From: Streptomyces sp. NBC_00223
GTDB taxonomy: Bacteria; Actinomycetota; Actinomycetes; Streptomycetales; Streptomycetaceae
NCBI RefSeq assembly: GCF_036199905.1
Contig: NZ_CP108109.1
Coordinates: forward strand, 4,649,501 to 4,713,500
Length of the DNA: 64,000 nt
Direction of reading: 5' to 3'
Of this stretch, positions 43,153 through 51,899 are shown piece after piece. Each line of letters starts with the position of its first letter. Position 1 is the stretch's first letter. The notes under the pieces were generated by a model. It made no database searches, was not told where the DNA came from, and saw nothing but the letters and a program-made list of their open reading frames with translations. The position numbers were made by a program, and so were the translations under genes.

Positions 43153-43779
43153 TTACGGCGTGGCGGGAGACGTGTCCTTGCCGTCGGGGGTGGCGGTGTC
43201 CGTCGGGGTCGACGTGTCCGAGGCCGAGCCGGTCGCGGTGTCCGAGGGGGTGTCGGTCGGCGACGGGGGAGCCGTGGTCGGCGCCGAGCCGGGACCGTAG
43301 GGCGCGAAGTAGCCGGTGGCCGGCGTCACATTGATCGGGAGCGCGACCGGCCCGGTGCCGCTGAAGACGAAGATCGCCTTCTGCACGTCGCCGTCGCGCA
43401 GCGACTCGTTGCCGGAGTCGATGACGGCGGCCGGGTTGCCCTTGCCGCCCAGCAGCACGCTGCCGTGCGGCGGGACGGTGACGGCGCCGGCGCCGTGCGG
43501 GCCGGACAGCCGCGCGGAGAGCGAGGAGCCCAGCTGGACGGCCTGCAGCGTCTGCTCCGACGAGCCGTTGTTGAAGAGCCGGGCGGTGACCGAGGCGGGG
43601 CCGTTCGGGTCGGTGAGCACGTAGGCGTTCTGCACCTTGATGACGCCGACCGTGGCGGACGCGCTGTCCGGGTGAACCTCCAGCGTCTGCGCGTCGTCCC
43701 CTGCGGCGCAGGCGGCGAGGGGTGCGAGCGAGAGCACGAGTACGGCGGCGAGGGCGCCGCGACGGAAGCTGCGGACCAC
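43153..43779 (-). CDS. Lipoprotein of unknown function
   Basis: 208 aa. Signal peptide MVRSFRRGALAAVLVLSLAP with lipobox LAAC at about residues 22-25. The mature region contains a copper-chaperone-like/DUF461-type beta fold outline (VIKVQNAYVLTDPNG ... VTARLFNNGSSEQTLQAVQL ... VTVPPHGSVLLGG) without the Met/His copper ligands of PCu(A)C. The C-terminal 55 residues are a Thr/Ser/Pro/Asp low-complexity tail. Conserved beside phoRP in Streptomyces. Confidence 0.8.
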   Translation of the reverse strand: MVRSFRRGALAAVLVLSLAPLAACAAGDDAQTLEVHPDSASATVGVIKVQNAYVLTDPNGPASVTARLFNNGSSEQTLQAVQLGSSLSARLSGPHGAGAVTVPPHGSVLLGGKGNPAAVIDSGNESLRDGDVQKAIFVFSGTGPVALPINVTPATGYFAPYGPGSAPTTAPPSPTDTPSDTATGSASDTSTPTDTATPDGKDTSPATP

Positions 43780-44357
43780 GGCGGCGGCATCTCCTTGGGC
43801 AGGTGTGGAAGATCTTCTAGCGGCCTTAGATTACCGAGCCGTCCCCGCGCCCGCGCACCGGGTCCCGCATTACCGCGCGGCGTTTACCGGCCTCGCCCGC
43901 AAGGCCACGCACAAGGTCGTCCACAAGCCTGTGCACAAGCTTCCGTGCAAGCTCACCGACGAGTTCCCGGACAAGCGCGCGCACAAGCCGTACGCCATGC
44001 CGCGCATGATCAGCCGCGATCGGTTTTCCCGCGCTCTTCCACGGGAGTGCAAAATTCGATCTTCACCTGGTGGGAAGCCGTCACGAACCCGAACGGAGTA
44101 GCGACGATCCACTCATCCGGGAGGGACAAATCCGGACGTATCACCCCGAGTTCGGGGTCTTCCGGGCCTGTAACGGGCACGTTTCGCCCTCGCCGTATAC
44201 CCGCTCCGACCTGCGAATACCTCGCCAATGGGGCACCCTCCAGCACGTCGCGGGGGCCCTTGTCAAGCCCTGAGATACGCCCTGACCTGCGAAAACGCCA
44301 TTCAGATGAGGCCGTTCCCGTGTTACTCTGGATAGCCACGGAAGGGGTACCTGTCAC
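43780..44357. other. 578-bp region upstream of carD, with CACAAG repeats
   Basis: A 98-codon frame (43805-44101) exists, but reads like repeat-derived sequence: 43905-43990 contains five or six CACAAG/CGCAAG-type hexamers at about 12-nt spacing, encoding HKVVHKPVHKLPCK. I do not annotate it as a gene. The last 60 bp before carD hold a plausible promoter (TACTCT at about 44324) and its ribosome site. Confidence 0.5.
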
Positions 44358-44840
44358 ATGACGTTCAAGGTTGGCGACACCGTGGTCTATCCCCATCACG
44401 GGGCCGCGCTGATCGAGGCTATCGAAATTCGCCAGATCAAAGGCGTGGACAAGACCTACTTGGTGCTCAAGGTCGCCCAGGGCGACTTGACGGTACGTGT
44501 GCCCGCGGACAATGCGGAGTTCGTCGGCGTACGCGACGTGGTCGGTCAGGAAGGTCTGGACCGAGTCTTCGAGGTGCTGCGCGCGCCGTACACCGAGGAG
44601 CCCACCAACTGGTCCCGGCGATACAAGGCAAATCTGGAGAAGCTCGCGTCCGGTGATGTCATCAAGGTCGCGGAAGTCGTTCGCGACCTGTGGCGTCGTG
44701 AGCGTGAGCGCGGCCTGTCGGCCGGCGAGAAGCGCATGCTCGCCAAGGCCCGGCAGATCCTGGTCAGCGAACTGGCACTCGCGGAGAACACCAACGAGGA
44801 CAAGGCCGAGGCGCTGCTCGACGAGGTTCTCGCGTCGTAA
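44358..44840 (+). CDS. carD: CarD-family RNA polymerase-binding transcription factor
   Basis: 160 aa. The N-terminal RNAP-interaction domain (FKVGDTVVYPHHGAALIEAI) has the Tudor-like fold that binds the RNAP beta subunit. The C-terminal helical DNA-binding part carries NWSRRYKANLEKLASGDVIK and RERERGLSAGEKRMLAKARQ, including the Trp that wedges into the promoter minor groove at the upstream bubble edge. GGAAGGGG lies upstream. Essential stabiliser of open complexes at rRNA and other promoters in actinobacteria. Confidence 0.96.
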   Translation: MTFKVGDTVVYPHHGAALIEAIEIRQIKGVDKTYLVLKVAQGDLTVRVPADNAEFVGVRDVVGQEGLDRVFEVLRAPYTEEPTNWSRRYKANLEKLASGDVIKVAEVVRDLWRRERERGLSAGEKRMLAKARQILVSELALAENTNEDKAEALLDEVLAS

Positions 44841-45180
44841 GACCGTCCTCCGGACGCTCTCGTGTCGAGTCCTGGCGGCGTGCCCCACACGTCGATGTGA
44901 TGTCCCGACCTACGTAGACGCACCCCCGGTCACCACCGAGGGACTTTGCCGCGGCACCCGGTTGAGCGCGATGACCGGGTGCTGCGGCATGCTTGTCCGC
45001 GCGCACTTGTGCCTGTGCACCCGTGCGCGTACGCCTGTGCCGTCAGCCGGGCGTGCCGGCGAGAGTTCTTCCCCCCGACTTCACGGAAGGGGTCCGGAGG
45101 AAGAACTCCGTGGCCGGCACTCCCCGGCGCGTCGCCGGGGGTACCCCCAGGCGATACCCATCTCATCCAAGGACACAAAC
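44841..45180. other. 340-bp carD-ispD intergenic region with two hairpins
   Basis: GCCGCGGCACCCGG (44948-44961) pairs with CCGGGTGCTGCGGC (44975-44988), one mismatch, probably the carD terminator. GAGTTCTTCC (45063-45072) pairs with GGAAGAACTC (45099-45108), extended by CCCC/GGGG, about 70 nt before ispD. No gene is supported. Confidence 0.6.
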
Positions 45181-45885
45181 CTGCGTACCGCAGCCGTCAT
45201 CCCCGCCGCCGGACGTGGTGTCCGGCTCGGCCCCGGCGCGCCCAAGGCGCTGCGCACCCTCGGCGGGGTCCCGATCCTCGTCCACGCGGTGCGCGCGATG
45301 GCCCGCGCCCGCGCCGTCCAGGTGATCGTCGTGGTCGCGCCCCCGGAGGGCGCCGACGAGGTCAGGGCGCTGCTCGACGCCCACGGCCTGCCCGCGAACA
45401 CCGAAGTCAGGGTCGTGCCCGGCGGTGAGGCCCGCCAGGACTCGGTACGGCTCGGCCTGGCCGCGCTGCCCGACGACGTCGACGTGGTGCTGGTCCACGA
45501 CGCGGCCCGCCCGCTGGTCCCGGTGGAGACCGTCGAGGCCGTGGCCGAGGCGGTACGCGGCGGCGCGCCCGCCGTCGTACCGGGGCTGCCGCTCGCCGAC
45601 ACCGTCAAGAGCGTCGACCCGGCCACCGGCGTGGTCACCGGCACCCCTCAGCGCGCGCTGCTGAGGGCCGTACAGACCCCGCAGGGCTTCGACCGGGCCA
45701 CCCTCGCCAAGGCGCACGCCAGTGTCACCCAGGACGTCACGGACGACGCGAGCATGGTCGAGCAGCTCGGGGTGCCGGTGCTGGTGGTGCCCGGCCACGA
45801 GGAGGCGTTCAAGGTGACCCGTCCGCTGGACCTCGTGCTCGCCGAGGCCGTACTCGCCCGCAGGAGGGCCACCGATGGGTACTGA
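45181..45885 (+). CDS. ispD: 2-C-methyl-D-erythritol 4-phosphate cytidylyltransferase
   Basis: About 234 aa. MEP-pathway enzyme joining MEP with CTP. The nucleotide-binding motif is AAVIPAAGRGVRLGPGAPKA; VVVAPPEGADEVRALL, VLVHDAARPLVPVETVEAV and AVQTPQGFDRATLAKAH with TDDASMVEQLG are also present. No ATG or GTG lies close to the conserved N terminus. The best start is CTG at 45181 with AAGGA 6 nt upstream (CCAAGGACACAAACCTG), a rare initiation codon; upstream in-frame starts would add a long unrelated leader across a hairpin. Overlaps ispF by 11 nt. Confidence 0.92.
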   Translation: MRTAAVIPAAGRGVRLGPGAPKALRTLGGVPILVHAVRAMARARAVQVIVVVAPPEGADEVRALLDAHGLPANTEVRVVPGGEARQDSVRLGLAALPDDVDVVLVHDAARPLVPVETVEAVAEAVRGGAPAVVPGLPLADTVKSVDPATGVVTGTPQRALLRAVQTPQGFDRATLAKAHASVTQDVTDDASMVEQLGVPVLVVPGHEEAFKVTRPLDLVLAEAVLARRRATDGY

Positions 45886-46609
45886 GCCACTGGGCGCCGA
45901 GCCGCCGGGGGTGGAGCCGTCCGGCACCGAGCCGTCGGGCAGGGAGCCGGGACAGCCTTCCGCCGCGGAGCGGAGCGCCCTTGAGCAGGCCGCGCTTGAG
46001 CAGGGCGCCGAGAGCGCCGAGGTGCTGGGCGCCGACGTCTCGGCCGTCGAGCCGCCCGGCGTGGAGCCGTCCGAGCCCGAGCCGCGCGCCGACCTCCCCG
46101 TACCCCCGCCGCCGCCCGGCTTCGCGCTTCCCCAGGTCGGCATCGGCACCGACATCCACGCCTTCGAGGAGGGCCGCGAGCTGTGGTGCGCGGGCCTGCT
46201 CTGGGAGGGCGAGGGGACGGGCCTGGCCGGGCACTCCGACGCCGACGTGGTGGCGCACGCCGCCTGCAACGCGCTCTTCTCCGCGGCCGGCCTCGGCGAC
46301 CTCGGCGCGCACTTCGGCACCGGCCGCCCGGAGTGGTCCGGCGCCTCGGGCGTCGCGCTGCTCACCGAGGCGGCCCGGATCGTCCGCGAGGCGGGCTTCG
46401 TGATCGGCAACGTGGCCGTGCAGGTGGTGGGCCTGCGCCCGAAGATCGGCAAGCGGCGGGACGAGGCCCAGCGGGTGCTGTCCGCCGCCGTCGGCGCGCC
46501 CGTCGCGGTCAGCGCGGCCACCAGTGACGGGCTCGGTTTCACCGGGCGCGGCGAGGGTCTGGCGGCGATCGCCACGGCCCTGGTGATCCGTGCTCACTCG
46601 AACGAGTGA
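45875..46609 (+). CDS. ispF: 2-C-methyl-D-erythritol 2,4-cyclodiphosphate synthase with long N-terminal extension
   Basis: 244 aa. The catalytic domain (from about residue 88, LPQVGIGTDIHAFEEGRELW) has the zinc site D-x-H at GTDIHAF and GHSDADVVAHAACNALFSA, and ends ATSDGLGFTGRGEGLAAIA. The first 85 residues are a Glu/Pro/Gly/Ala-rich extension with EP-containing repeats (GAEPPGVEPSGTEPSG), not needed by the roughly 160-aa enzyme. Alternatively translation could begin at an internal start, but no good one is visible. Coupled to ispD by overlap. Confidence 0.93.
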   Translation: MGTEPLGAEPPGVEPSGTEPSGREPGQPSAAERSALEQAALEQGAESAEVLGADVSAVEPPGVEPSEPEPRADLPVPPPPPGFALPQVGIGTDIHAFEEGRELWCAGLLWEGEGTGLAGHSDADVVAHAACNALFSAAGLGDLGAHFGTGRPEWSGASGVALLTEAARIVREAGFVIGNVAVQVVGLRPKIGKRRDEAQRVLSAAVGAPVAVSAATSDGLGFTGRGEGLAAIATALVIRAHSNE

Positions 46610-46679
46610 TCGAGGGAATTCCCCGCGACGGACGAACGTTGCGTAGCCGGAAGATCACTTACTCGATGAAAGGACCGTC

Positions 46680-47069
46680 ATGGCAGCCCTGTCCGCCTCC
46701 GCCCACGAGCTGATCGACGGCACGAACTTCGCGACCCTCGCCACGATCCAGCCCGACGGGCAGCCGCAGCTGTCCGTGGTGTGGGTGACGCGCGAAGGCG
46801 ACGACGTGCTCATCTCCACCCTCGAAGGCCGCCGCAAGCACCTGAACGTGGCCCGGGACCCCCGCGTCACCCTGCTCATCCACCCGCTGGGCAACGCGTA
46901 CTCGTACCTGGAGATCCGCGGCACCGCCACCCAGAGCCCCGAGGGCGGGCGCGAGCTGATCGACGCGCTGAGCGTGAAGTACACCGGTGAGCCGTACTCC
47001 GCGGACAAGCCCGGTGACGTCCGGGTGGTCGTCCGGGTCACCCCCGAGCGGGTCGTCGAGCGCAACTGA
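46680..47069 (+). CDS. PPOX-class F420-dependent oxidoreductase
   Basis: 129 aa split-barrel flavin/deazaflavin-binding protein: FATLATIQPDGQPQLSVVWV, DDVLISTLEGRRKHLNVARD and SYLEIRGTATQSPEGG are characteristic of the small Rv1155-like F420-dependent family. Substrate unknown; actinobacterial members reduce diverse enones or biliverdin. AAAGGA lies upstream of the ATG. A free-standing gene between ispF and cysS. Confidence 0.88.
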   Translation: MAALSASAHELIDGTNFATLATIQPDGQPQLSVVWVTREGDDVLISTLEGRRKHLNVARDPRVTLLIHPLGNAYSYLEIRGTATQSPEGGRELIDALSVKYTGEPYSADKPGDVRVVVRVTPERVVERN

Positions 47070-47162
47070 TCAAGGGCGCCGCGGCACCGTGAATTGTCAC
47101 CGTTGTGTGTGCCCTGTGCCGGGGGGCACAAGGCACACGCCTCGGCCCACTACCCTTGAGGC

Positions 47163-48557
47163 GTGACTATTCGCCTGTACGACACCAACGCGCGCCAGGT
47201 CCGTGATTTCACCCCGCTCAAGCCGGGCTGTGTCTCGATCTACCTGTGTGGTGCGACGGTGCAGGCGGCCCCGCACATCGGACACATCAGGTCGGGGCTC
47301 AACTTCGACATCCTGCAACGGTGGTTCCGCCACCGCGGGTACGAGGTCACCTTCGTCCGCAACGTCACGGACATCGACGACAAGATCATCCGCAAGGCCG
47401 CCGACCAGGGCCGTCCCTGGTGGTCCATCGGGTACGAGAACGAGCGCGCCTTCACCGCCGGCTACGACGCGCTGGGCTGCCAGCCGCCCTCGTACGAGCC
47501 CCGGGCGACCGGTCATGTGCCCGAGATGATCGAGATGATGCAGGGGCTCATCGAGCGCGGCCACGCCTATGTCTCGGACGGCAACGTCTACTTCGACGTG
47601 CGGTCGTACGAGGGCTATCTGGAGCTGTCCAACCAGGAGTTGGACAACCTCAGGCAGCCCGAGGGCGACGGCGAGACCGGCAAGCGCGACCAGCGGGACT
47701 TCGCCATGTGGAAGTCGGCCAAGCCCGGCGAGCCGTCCTGGGACACGCCCTGGGGTCGCGGCCGGCCCGGCTGGCACCTGGAGTGCTCGGCGATGGCCCA
47801 CAAGTACCTCGGCGGTGTCTTCGACATCCACGGCGGCGGCATCGACCTGATCTTCCCGCACCACGAGAACGAGATCGCCCAGGCCAAGGCGTACGGCGAC
47901 GAGTTCGCCCGCTACTGGGTGCACAACGCGTGGGTCACCATGAGCGGCGAGAAGATGAGCAAGTCGCTCGACAACTCGGTGCTGGTCTCCGACATGGTCC
48001 AGCGCTGGCGGCCGATCGTGCTGCGTTACTACCTGGGCACCCCGCACTACCGGTCGATGATCGAGTACAGCGAGGAGGCCCTGCGCGAGGCCGAGTCGGC
48101 GTTCGCGCGGATCGAGGGCTTCGTCCAGCGGGTCACCGAGAAGGCGGGCAAGGTCGTCCCCCCCGCCGCCGAGGTGCCGCCCGCCTTCGCCGAGGCGATG
48201 GACGACGACCTGGGCGTCCCGCAGGCGCTCGCCGTCGTCCACACCACCGTCCGGCAGGGCAACAGCGCGCTCACCGCCGACGACAAGGAGACGGCGGTCG
48301 CGCGGCTCGCCGAGGTCCGTGCGATGCTCGGAGTGCTGGGCCTCGACCCGCTCGATCCGCACTGGGCGGGCGCGGACCGCGGCGACGATCTGCACGGCGT
48401 CGTGGACTCCCTGGTCAGGCTCGTGCTGGAGCAGCGGCAGTCCGCCCGGTCCCGCAAGGACTACGGCACCGCCGACGCGATCCGCGACCAGCTCGTCCAG
48501 GCGGGCCTGGAGATCGAGGACACGCCGACGGGTTCGCGCTGGACGCTGCGCGGCTGA
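47163..48557 (+). CDS. cysS: Cysteinyl-tRNA synthetase
   Basis: 464 aa from GTG 47163. Class I aminoacyl-tRNA synthetase charging tRNA-Cys. HIGH motif in AAPHIGHIRSGLNFDILQRW; zinc ligands from C-G-A in YLCGATVQ, GWHLECSAMAHKYLGG and FPHHENEIAQ; KMSKS motif in SGEKMSKSLDNSVLV. The C-terminal anticodon-binding helical domain ends RKDYGTADAIRDQLVQAG. Length and motif order are standard. It is followed by rlmB. Confidence 0.96.
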   Translation: MTIRLYDTNARQVRDFTPLKPGCVSIYLCGATVQAAPHIGHIRSGLNFDILQRWFRHRGYEVTFVRNVTDIDDKIIRKAADQGRPWWSIGYENERAFTAGYDALGCQPPSYEPRATGHVPEMIEMMQGLIERGHAYVSDGNVYFDVRSYEGYLELSNQELDNLRQPEGDGETGKRDQRDFAMWKSAKPGEPSWDTPWGRGRPGWHLECSAMAHKYLGGVFDIHGGGIDLIFPHHENEIAQAKAYGDEFARYWVHNAWVTMSGEKMSKSLDNSVLVSDMVQRWRPIVLRYYLGTPHYRSMIEYSEEALREAESAFARIEGFVQRVTEKAGKVVPPAAEVPPAFAEAMDDDLGVPQALAVVHTTVRQGNSALTADDKETAVARLAEVRAMLGVLGLDPLDPHWAGADRGDDLHGVVDSLVRLVLEQRQSARSRKDYGTADAIRDQLVQAGLEIEDTPTGSRWTLRG

Positions 48558-48659
48558 CCGCCCGGCGCCCGCGCGGCCGACCGACCGCCTGACCGTCCGC
48601 CCAGAGGACTTTGTACGTTTTACGTCTGACGAGCACGACCGAAGAAGTGAGAGTGCCCC

Positions 48660-49619
48660 ATGGCCGGGAACAGCCAGCGCAAGAACCGCCGTACCAGCAA
48701 CAAGAAGGGCGCCACGGTCGGCAGCGGCGGGCAGCGGCGCAGGGGCCTTGAGGGCAAGGGCCCGACACCGCCCGCCGAGGCGCGCAAGGGCCACAAGAAG
48801 AACCGGGTCGCCAACGCCGCGGCCAAGCGGACGGTCTCCGGCCAGTCCCGCCGCCCCTCGGGCCGCGGCGCCAAGTCCACCTCCGAGATGGTGGTCGGCC
48901 GCAACCCCGTCGTCGAGGCGCTGCGCGCGGACATCCCGGCGACCGCCGTCTACGTCCAGCAGTTCATCGACAACGACGACCGGGTCCGTGAGGCGCTCAA
49001 GCTCGCCACGGACCGCGGGGTGCCGCTGATGGAGGCGGCCAGGCCCGAACTCGACCGGATCACCTCGGGCCTGAACCACCAGGGCCTGGTGCTGCAGATC
49101 CCGCCGTACGAGTACGCGCACCCCGAGGACCTGGTGGCCGCCGCGCACGACGAGGGCGCCGACCCGCTGATCGTCGCGCTCGACGGCGTCACCGACCCGC
49201 GCAACCTGGGCGCGGTCGTCCGTTCCGTCGCCGCCTTCGGCGGCCACGGCGTCGTGGTGCCCGAGCGGCGCGCCGCCGGGATGACCGCGGGCGCCTGGAA
49301 GACCTCGGCCGGGACCGCGGCCCGGGTGTCGGTGGCCCGCGCCACCAACCTCACCCGCACCCTTGAGGCGTACCAGAAGGCCGGGCTGCTCGTGGTCGGT
49401 CTCGCGGCCGACGGCGATGTCGAACTCCAGGACCTCGAAGCGCTCTCCGGCCCGGTCGTGATCGTCGCGGGCAGCGAGGGCAAGGGGCTCTCCCGACTGG
49501 TCGGCGAGACCTGCGACCTGCTGGTCCGGATTCCCATGCCGGGCGGCGCGGCGGAGTCGCTGAACGCCGGCGTCGCCGCGGGCGTGGTGCTGTACGAGGC
49601 GTCCCGCCGCCGGGCGTAG
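48660..49619 (+). CDS. rlmB: 23S rRNA (guanosine-2'-O-)-methyltransferase RlmB
   Basis: 319 aa. A basic, probably disordered N terminus of about 75 residues (KKNRVANAAAKRTVSGQSRR) precedes a substrate-binding domain (EMVVGRNPVVEALRAD) and the SpoU/TrmH knot: DPRNLGAVVRSVAAFGGHGV, IVAGSEGKGLSRLVGETCD and IPMPGGAAESLNAGVAAGVV. Modifies G2251 (E. coli numbering) in the 23S peptidyl-transferase region. Conserved after cysS in actinobacteria. Confidence 0.93.
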   Translation: MAGNSQRKNRRTSNKKGATVGSGGQRRRGLEGKGPTPPAEARKGHKKNRVANAAAKRTVSGQSRRPSGRGAKSTSEMVVGRNPVVEALRADIPATAVYVQQFIDNDDRVREALKLATDRGVPLMEAARPELDRITSGLNHQGLVLQIPPYEYAHPEDLVAAAHDEGADPLIVALDGVTDPRNLGAVVRSVAAFGGHGVVVPERRAAGMTAGAWKTSAGTAARVSVARATNLTRTLEAYQKAGLLVVGLAADGDVELQDLEALSGPVVIVAGSEGKGLSRLVGETCDLLVRIPMPGGAAESLNAGVAAGVVLYEASRRRA

Positions 49620-49875
49620 TCGCCGTACGGACGTGACCGGCCGGTGGGCGTGGTCGCTTCACGAGGCGGTCGGCCGGCGGGCGTAGGCGCTGTACGAGGC
49701 GGTCGGCCGGTCGGTCGGCCGGCGGGTGTGGCGAAGGCCCAGGTCGGGCCGCGGGTGGCCGTACGGGCGGGCTTCGCTCAGCCGTACGGGTGGACTCGCG
49801 CCTTTGGTCCGGCTTGTCGGGTCTCGGACATCAACGGCGCCCGGGCAGTGTCCTAAAGGTGCGTCACTCGGTTAG
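49620..49875. repeat. GAGGCGGTCGGCCGGCGGGCG repeats after rlmB
   Basis: The segment contains repeats of the type ACGAGGCGGTCGGCCGG, two copies at about 49659 and 49696, resembling duplicated rlmB-tail sequence (GTGCTGTACGAGGC). No gene. It probably arose by local duplication. Confidence 0.5.
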
Positions 49876-51558
49876 ATGAGTGTGGACACCAGAACACCCC
49901 GCACTCCCACGGGGGGAGGGTCGCCCGGATTCGACGAGCGTGTGATGACCATGGCACGGGTTCCGAGCGATCCCGCCCAGGTCATCGTCAACCACGCGAG
50001 CTTCCGGGTGCAGCTCGGCGCGACCTCGGCGCGTGCCCTCAGCCTTGACGACACGGCGAGGATTCCGGTCGGATCCCGCAACGCGACCGCCGGACGGCGT
50101 CGGCTGGCGCCCGTGGTGTGGTCCGGGCAGGCCGCGCCCGGCGACCCGCTGGCCGGTGAGCTGATGCAGGCGGTCCGGCGGGCCGGTACGGGCGGCGGCA
50201 CCCAGGTGCTGCCGCGGATCGACGAGACGACCGTCAGGCCGACCGTCGTGGGCCAGCGCTCCCCGCACTCGCCCACCGGCCTTCTCGACGGCGTACGCCC
50301 GGCGCGCGGCGCGTACGACCCGGACGAGCCCTCGGTCGGCTACGTCGGCGGCGCCGCGGACGGGTACGACGGCTACGAGGGATACGACGGGTACGAGGAC
50401 GAGCGGGAGGCCGAGCGCCGCCCGCGCGACCGCAGCGGCCGTCGGGTGCGGCACGCCTGGTACCCGGGCCGCCGGATGAACCTCGGCATCGTGCTGCTGC
50501 CGCTGCGCGTCTTCCTCGGCTTCATCTCCATCTACGCCGGCATGGGCAAGCTCTGCGACCGCGTCTACTTCGACGGCGGCGAGCGCGGCTCGATGGTCAA
50601 GTGGCTGTCCTCGCTGCACCCGTGGGCGGCCGCCGAGCCGCTGCGCGACGCCGCGCTCAACCACCCGGTGGGCGCGGGTCTGAGCATCGCCTTCCTCCAG
50701 GTCGTGGTGGGCGTGCTGACCGTCTTCGGCCTCTGGCAGCGTGTCGCGGCCGCCTTCGGCGCGGCCCTGTCGATCGCCCTGCTCGTCACCGTGAGCTGGC
50801 GGACCGTCCCGGTCTACGACGCCCCCGACTTCATCTTCCTGGCTGCCTGGAGCCCGCTGGTCATCGCGGGCGCCCCGGTCTACTCGATCGACGGCCACCT
50901 CGCCGGTGACGCCTGGCGCCGGCTCGGCCCCCGGGTCTCCCTGTGGGACCTGCGCCGCCGGGTGCTGCGCCGCGGGACCGTCATGGCCACGGTCGTCATC
51001 GGTCTCACCCTGCTGATCGGCTCGGTCCTCGGCGCGGCCGTACGGGCCAGCAGCACGCACCAGGACGGGCCGGCCCCCATGGTGACGCCGACCAACAACC
51101 TGCCGGGCGCTCCGCTGCCCGAGGTGAGCGGAGGCGCGGGCGACGAGGGCTCCTCCCCGGCCCCGACCGGCTCCGCGTCGTCCACCGGGGAAGCGCGCAA
51201 GGAGACCGCCACCCAGGCGCCGACCACCGAGCCCGGGCACACGCAGGCCGCGGGCGGCACGGCCACCAGCGGTACGAGCGGGACGGGCGCCGGCGGCGGT
51301 ACGGGTACGGCGCCGGGCGCCGGGGGATCGGGCTCGGGATCGAGCGGCGGGTCCGCCGGTGGTGCCGGTGGCGGCGCCGCTGATCCGCCGCCCGCCCCGC
51401 CCGCGCCTCCGGCTCCGCCCGCGCCCGAGCCGCCGCAGCCGGAGACGAAGCCCTCGCAGGGCGCGATCGGGGGGCTGCTGGGCAGTCACTCGCCGACCGG
51501 GCTGCTGCTGGGCATGAACTCCGGCGGGCGGCATGGTGCTCCGCGGGGGATGGCGTGA
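49876..51558 (+). CDS. DoxX-family membrane protein with low-complexity extracytoplasmic tail
   Basis: 560 aa. A long hydrophilic N terminus (about 195 residues, with a GYDGYEGYDGYEDE repeat) precedes a DoxX-like four-helix region: LGIVLLPLRVFLGFISIYAG, LSIAFLQVVVGVLTVFGLW, AFGAALSIALLVTVSW and FIFLAAWSPLVIAGAPVYSI. A further membrane helix (ATVVIGLTLLIGSVLGAAVR) leads to about 180 residues of Thr/Gly/Ser/Pro-rich sequence. DoxX family members are linked to oxidative stress and thiol redox; role here unknown. Conserved downstream of rlmB. Confidence 0.82.
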   Translation: MSVDTRTPRTPTGGGSPGFDERVMTMARVPSDPAQVIVNHASFRVQLGATSARALSLDDTARIPVGSRNATAGRRRLAPVVWSGQAAPGDPLAGELMQAVRRAGTGGGTQVLPRIDETTVRPTVVGQRSPHSPTGLLDGVRPARGAYDPDEPSVGYVGGAADGYDGYEGYDGYEDEREAERRPRDRSGRRVRHAWYPGRRMNLGIVLLPLRVFLGFISIYAGMGKLCDRVYFDGGERGSMVKWLSSLHPWAAAEPLRDAALNHPVGAGLSIAFLQVVVGVLTVFGLWQRVAAAFGAALSIALLVTVSWRTVPVYDAPDFIFLAAWSPLVIAGAPVYSIDGHLAGDAWRRLGPRVSLWDLRRRVLRRGTVMATVVIGLTLLIGSVLGAAVRASSTHQDGPAPMVTPTNNLPGAPLPEVSGGAGDEGSSPAPTGSASSTGEARKETATQAPTTEPGHTQAAGGTATSGTSGTGAGGGTGTAPGAGGSGSGSSGGSAGGAGGGAADPPPAPPAPPAPPAPEPPQPETKPSQGAIGGLLGSHSPTGLLLGMNSGGRHGAPRGMA

Positions 51559-51670
51559 GGTGCTGCTTTGGGGGTGTGGTGAGCGCGGGGGGACGTGGCC
51601 GGGTGCGGGTGGGCGTGACTGAACGCGCCTGACCTGCCTCGCGCTTGAGGTGCCTGGACGTACGTGAGGC

Positions 51671-51720
51671 GCCCGGACGCACCTGGACGCACCTGGACGC
51701 ACCTGGACGCACCTGGACGC
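51671..51720. repeat. 10-bp tandem repeat ACCTGGACGC
   Basis: Four perfect copies of ACCTGGACGC (51681-51720) preceded by a degenerate copy GCCCGGACGC. It lies in the doxX/nucleotidyltransferase intergenic region and is probably hypervariable. Confidence 0.9.
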
Positions 51721-51740
51721 AGAGCCAACCGCAAGACGGC

Positions 51741-51777
51741 GGCGGCCCGTACCGATCCCTCCCCGGTACGGGCCGCC
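51741..51777. terminator. Bidirectional terminator between convergent genes
   Basis: GGCGGCCCGTACCG (51741-51754) pairs perfectly with CGGTACGGGCCGCC (51764-51777), 9-nt loop, between the convergent doxX-type and nucleotidyltransferase genes. The rest of 51559-51899 holds no gene. Confidence 0.85.
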
Positions 51778-51899
51778 GTCCTGTGTTCACTGTGTGCGCG
51801 GGGCCGGTGCTCGGCCCTCTCGCGGCCTCTGACGGCCGTTGGTGGCCCCTGAGGGCTCCCGGCGCGGGTGGACGCCTCCGTGGGCGTACACCGCGGCGC

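Noticed and set aside
43805..44101. 98-codon frame with HK repeats upstream of carD
   Set aside because: Repeat-derived, no ribosome site, no recognisable domain; reported as intergenic sequence.
47097..49247. 716-codon open frame on the minus strand across cysS and rlmB
   Set aside because: It mirrors two well-supported plus-strand genes; long antisense frames are expected at this GC content, and it has no recognisable motifs.
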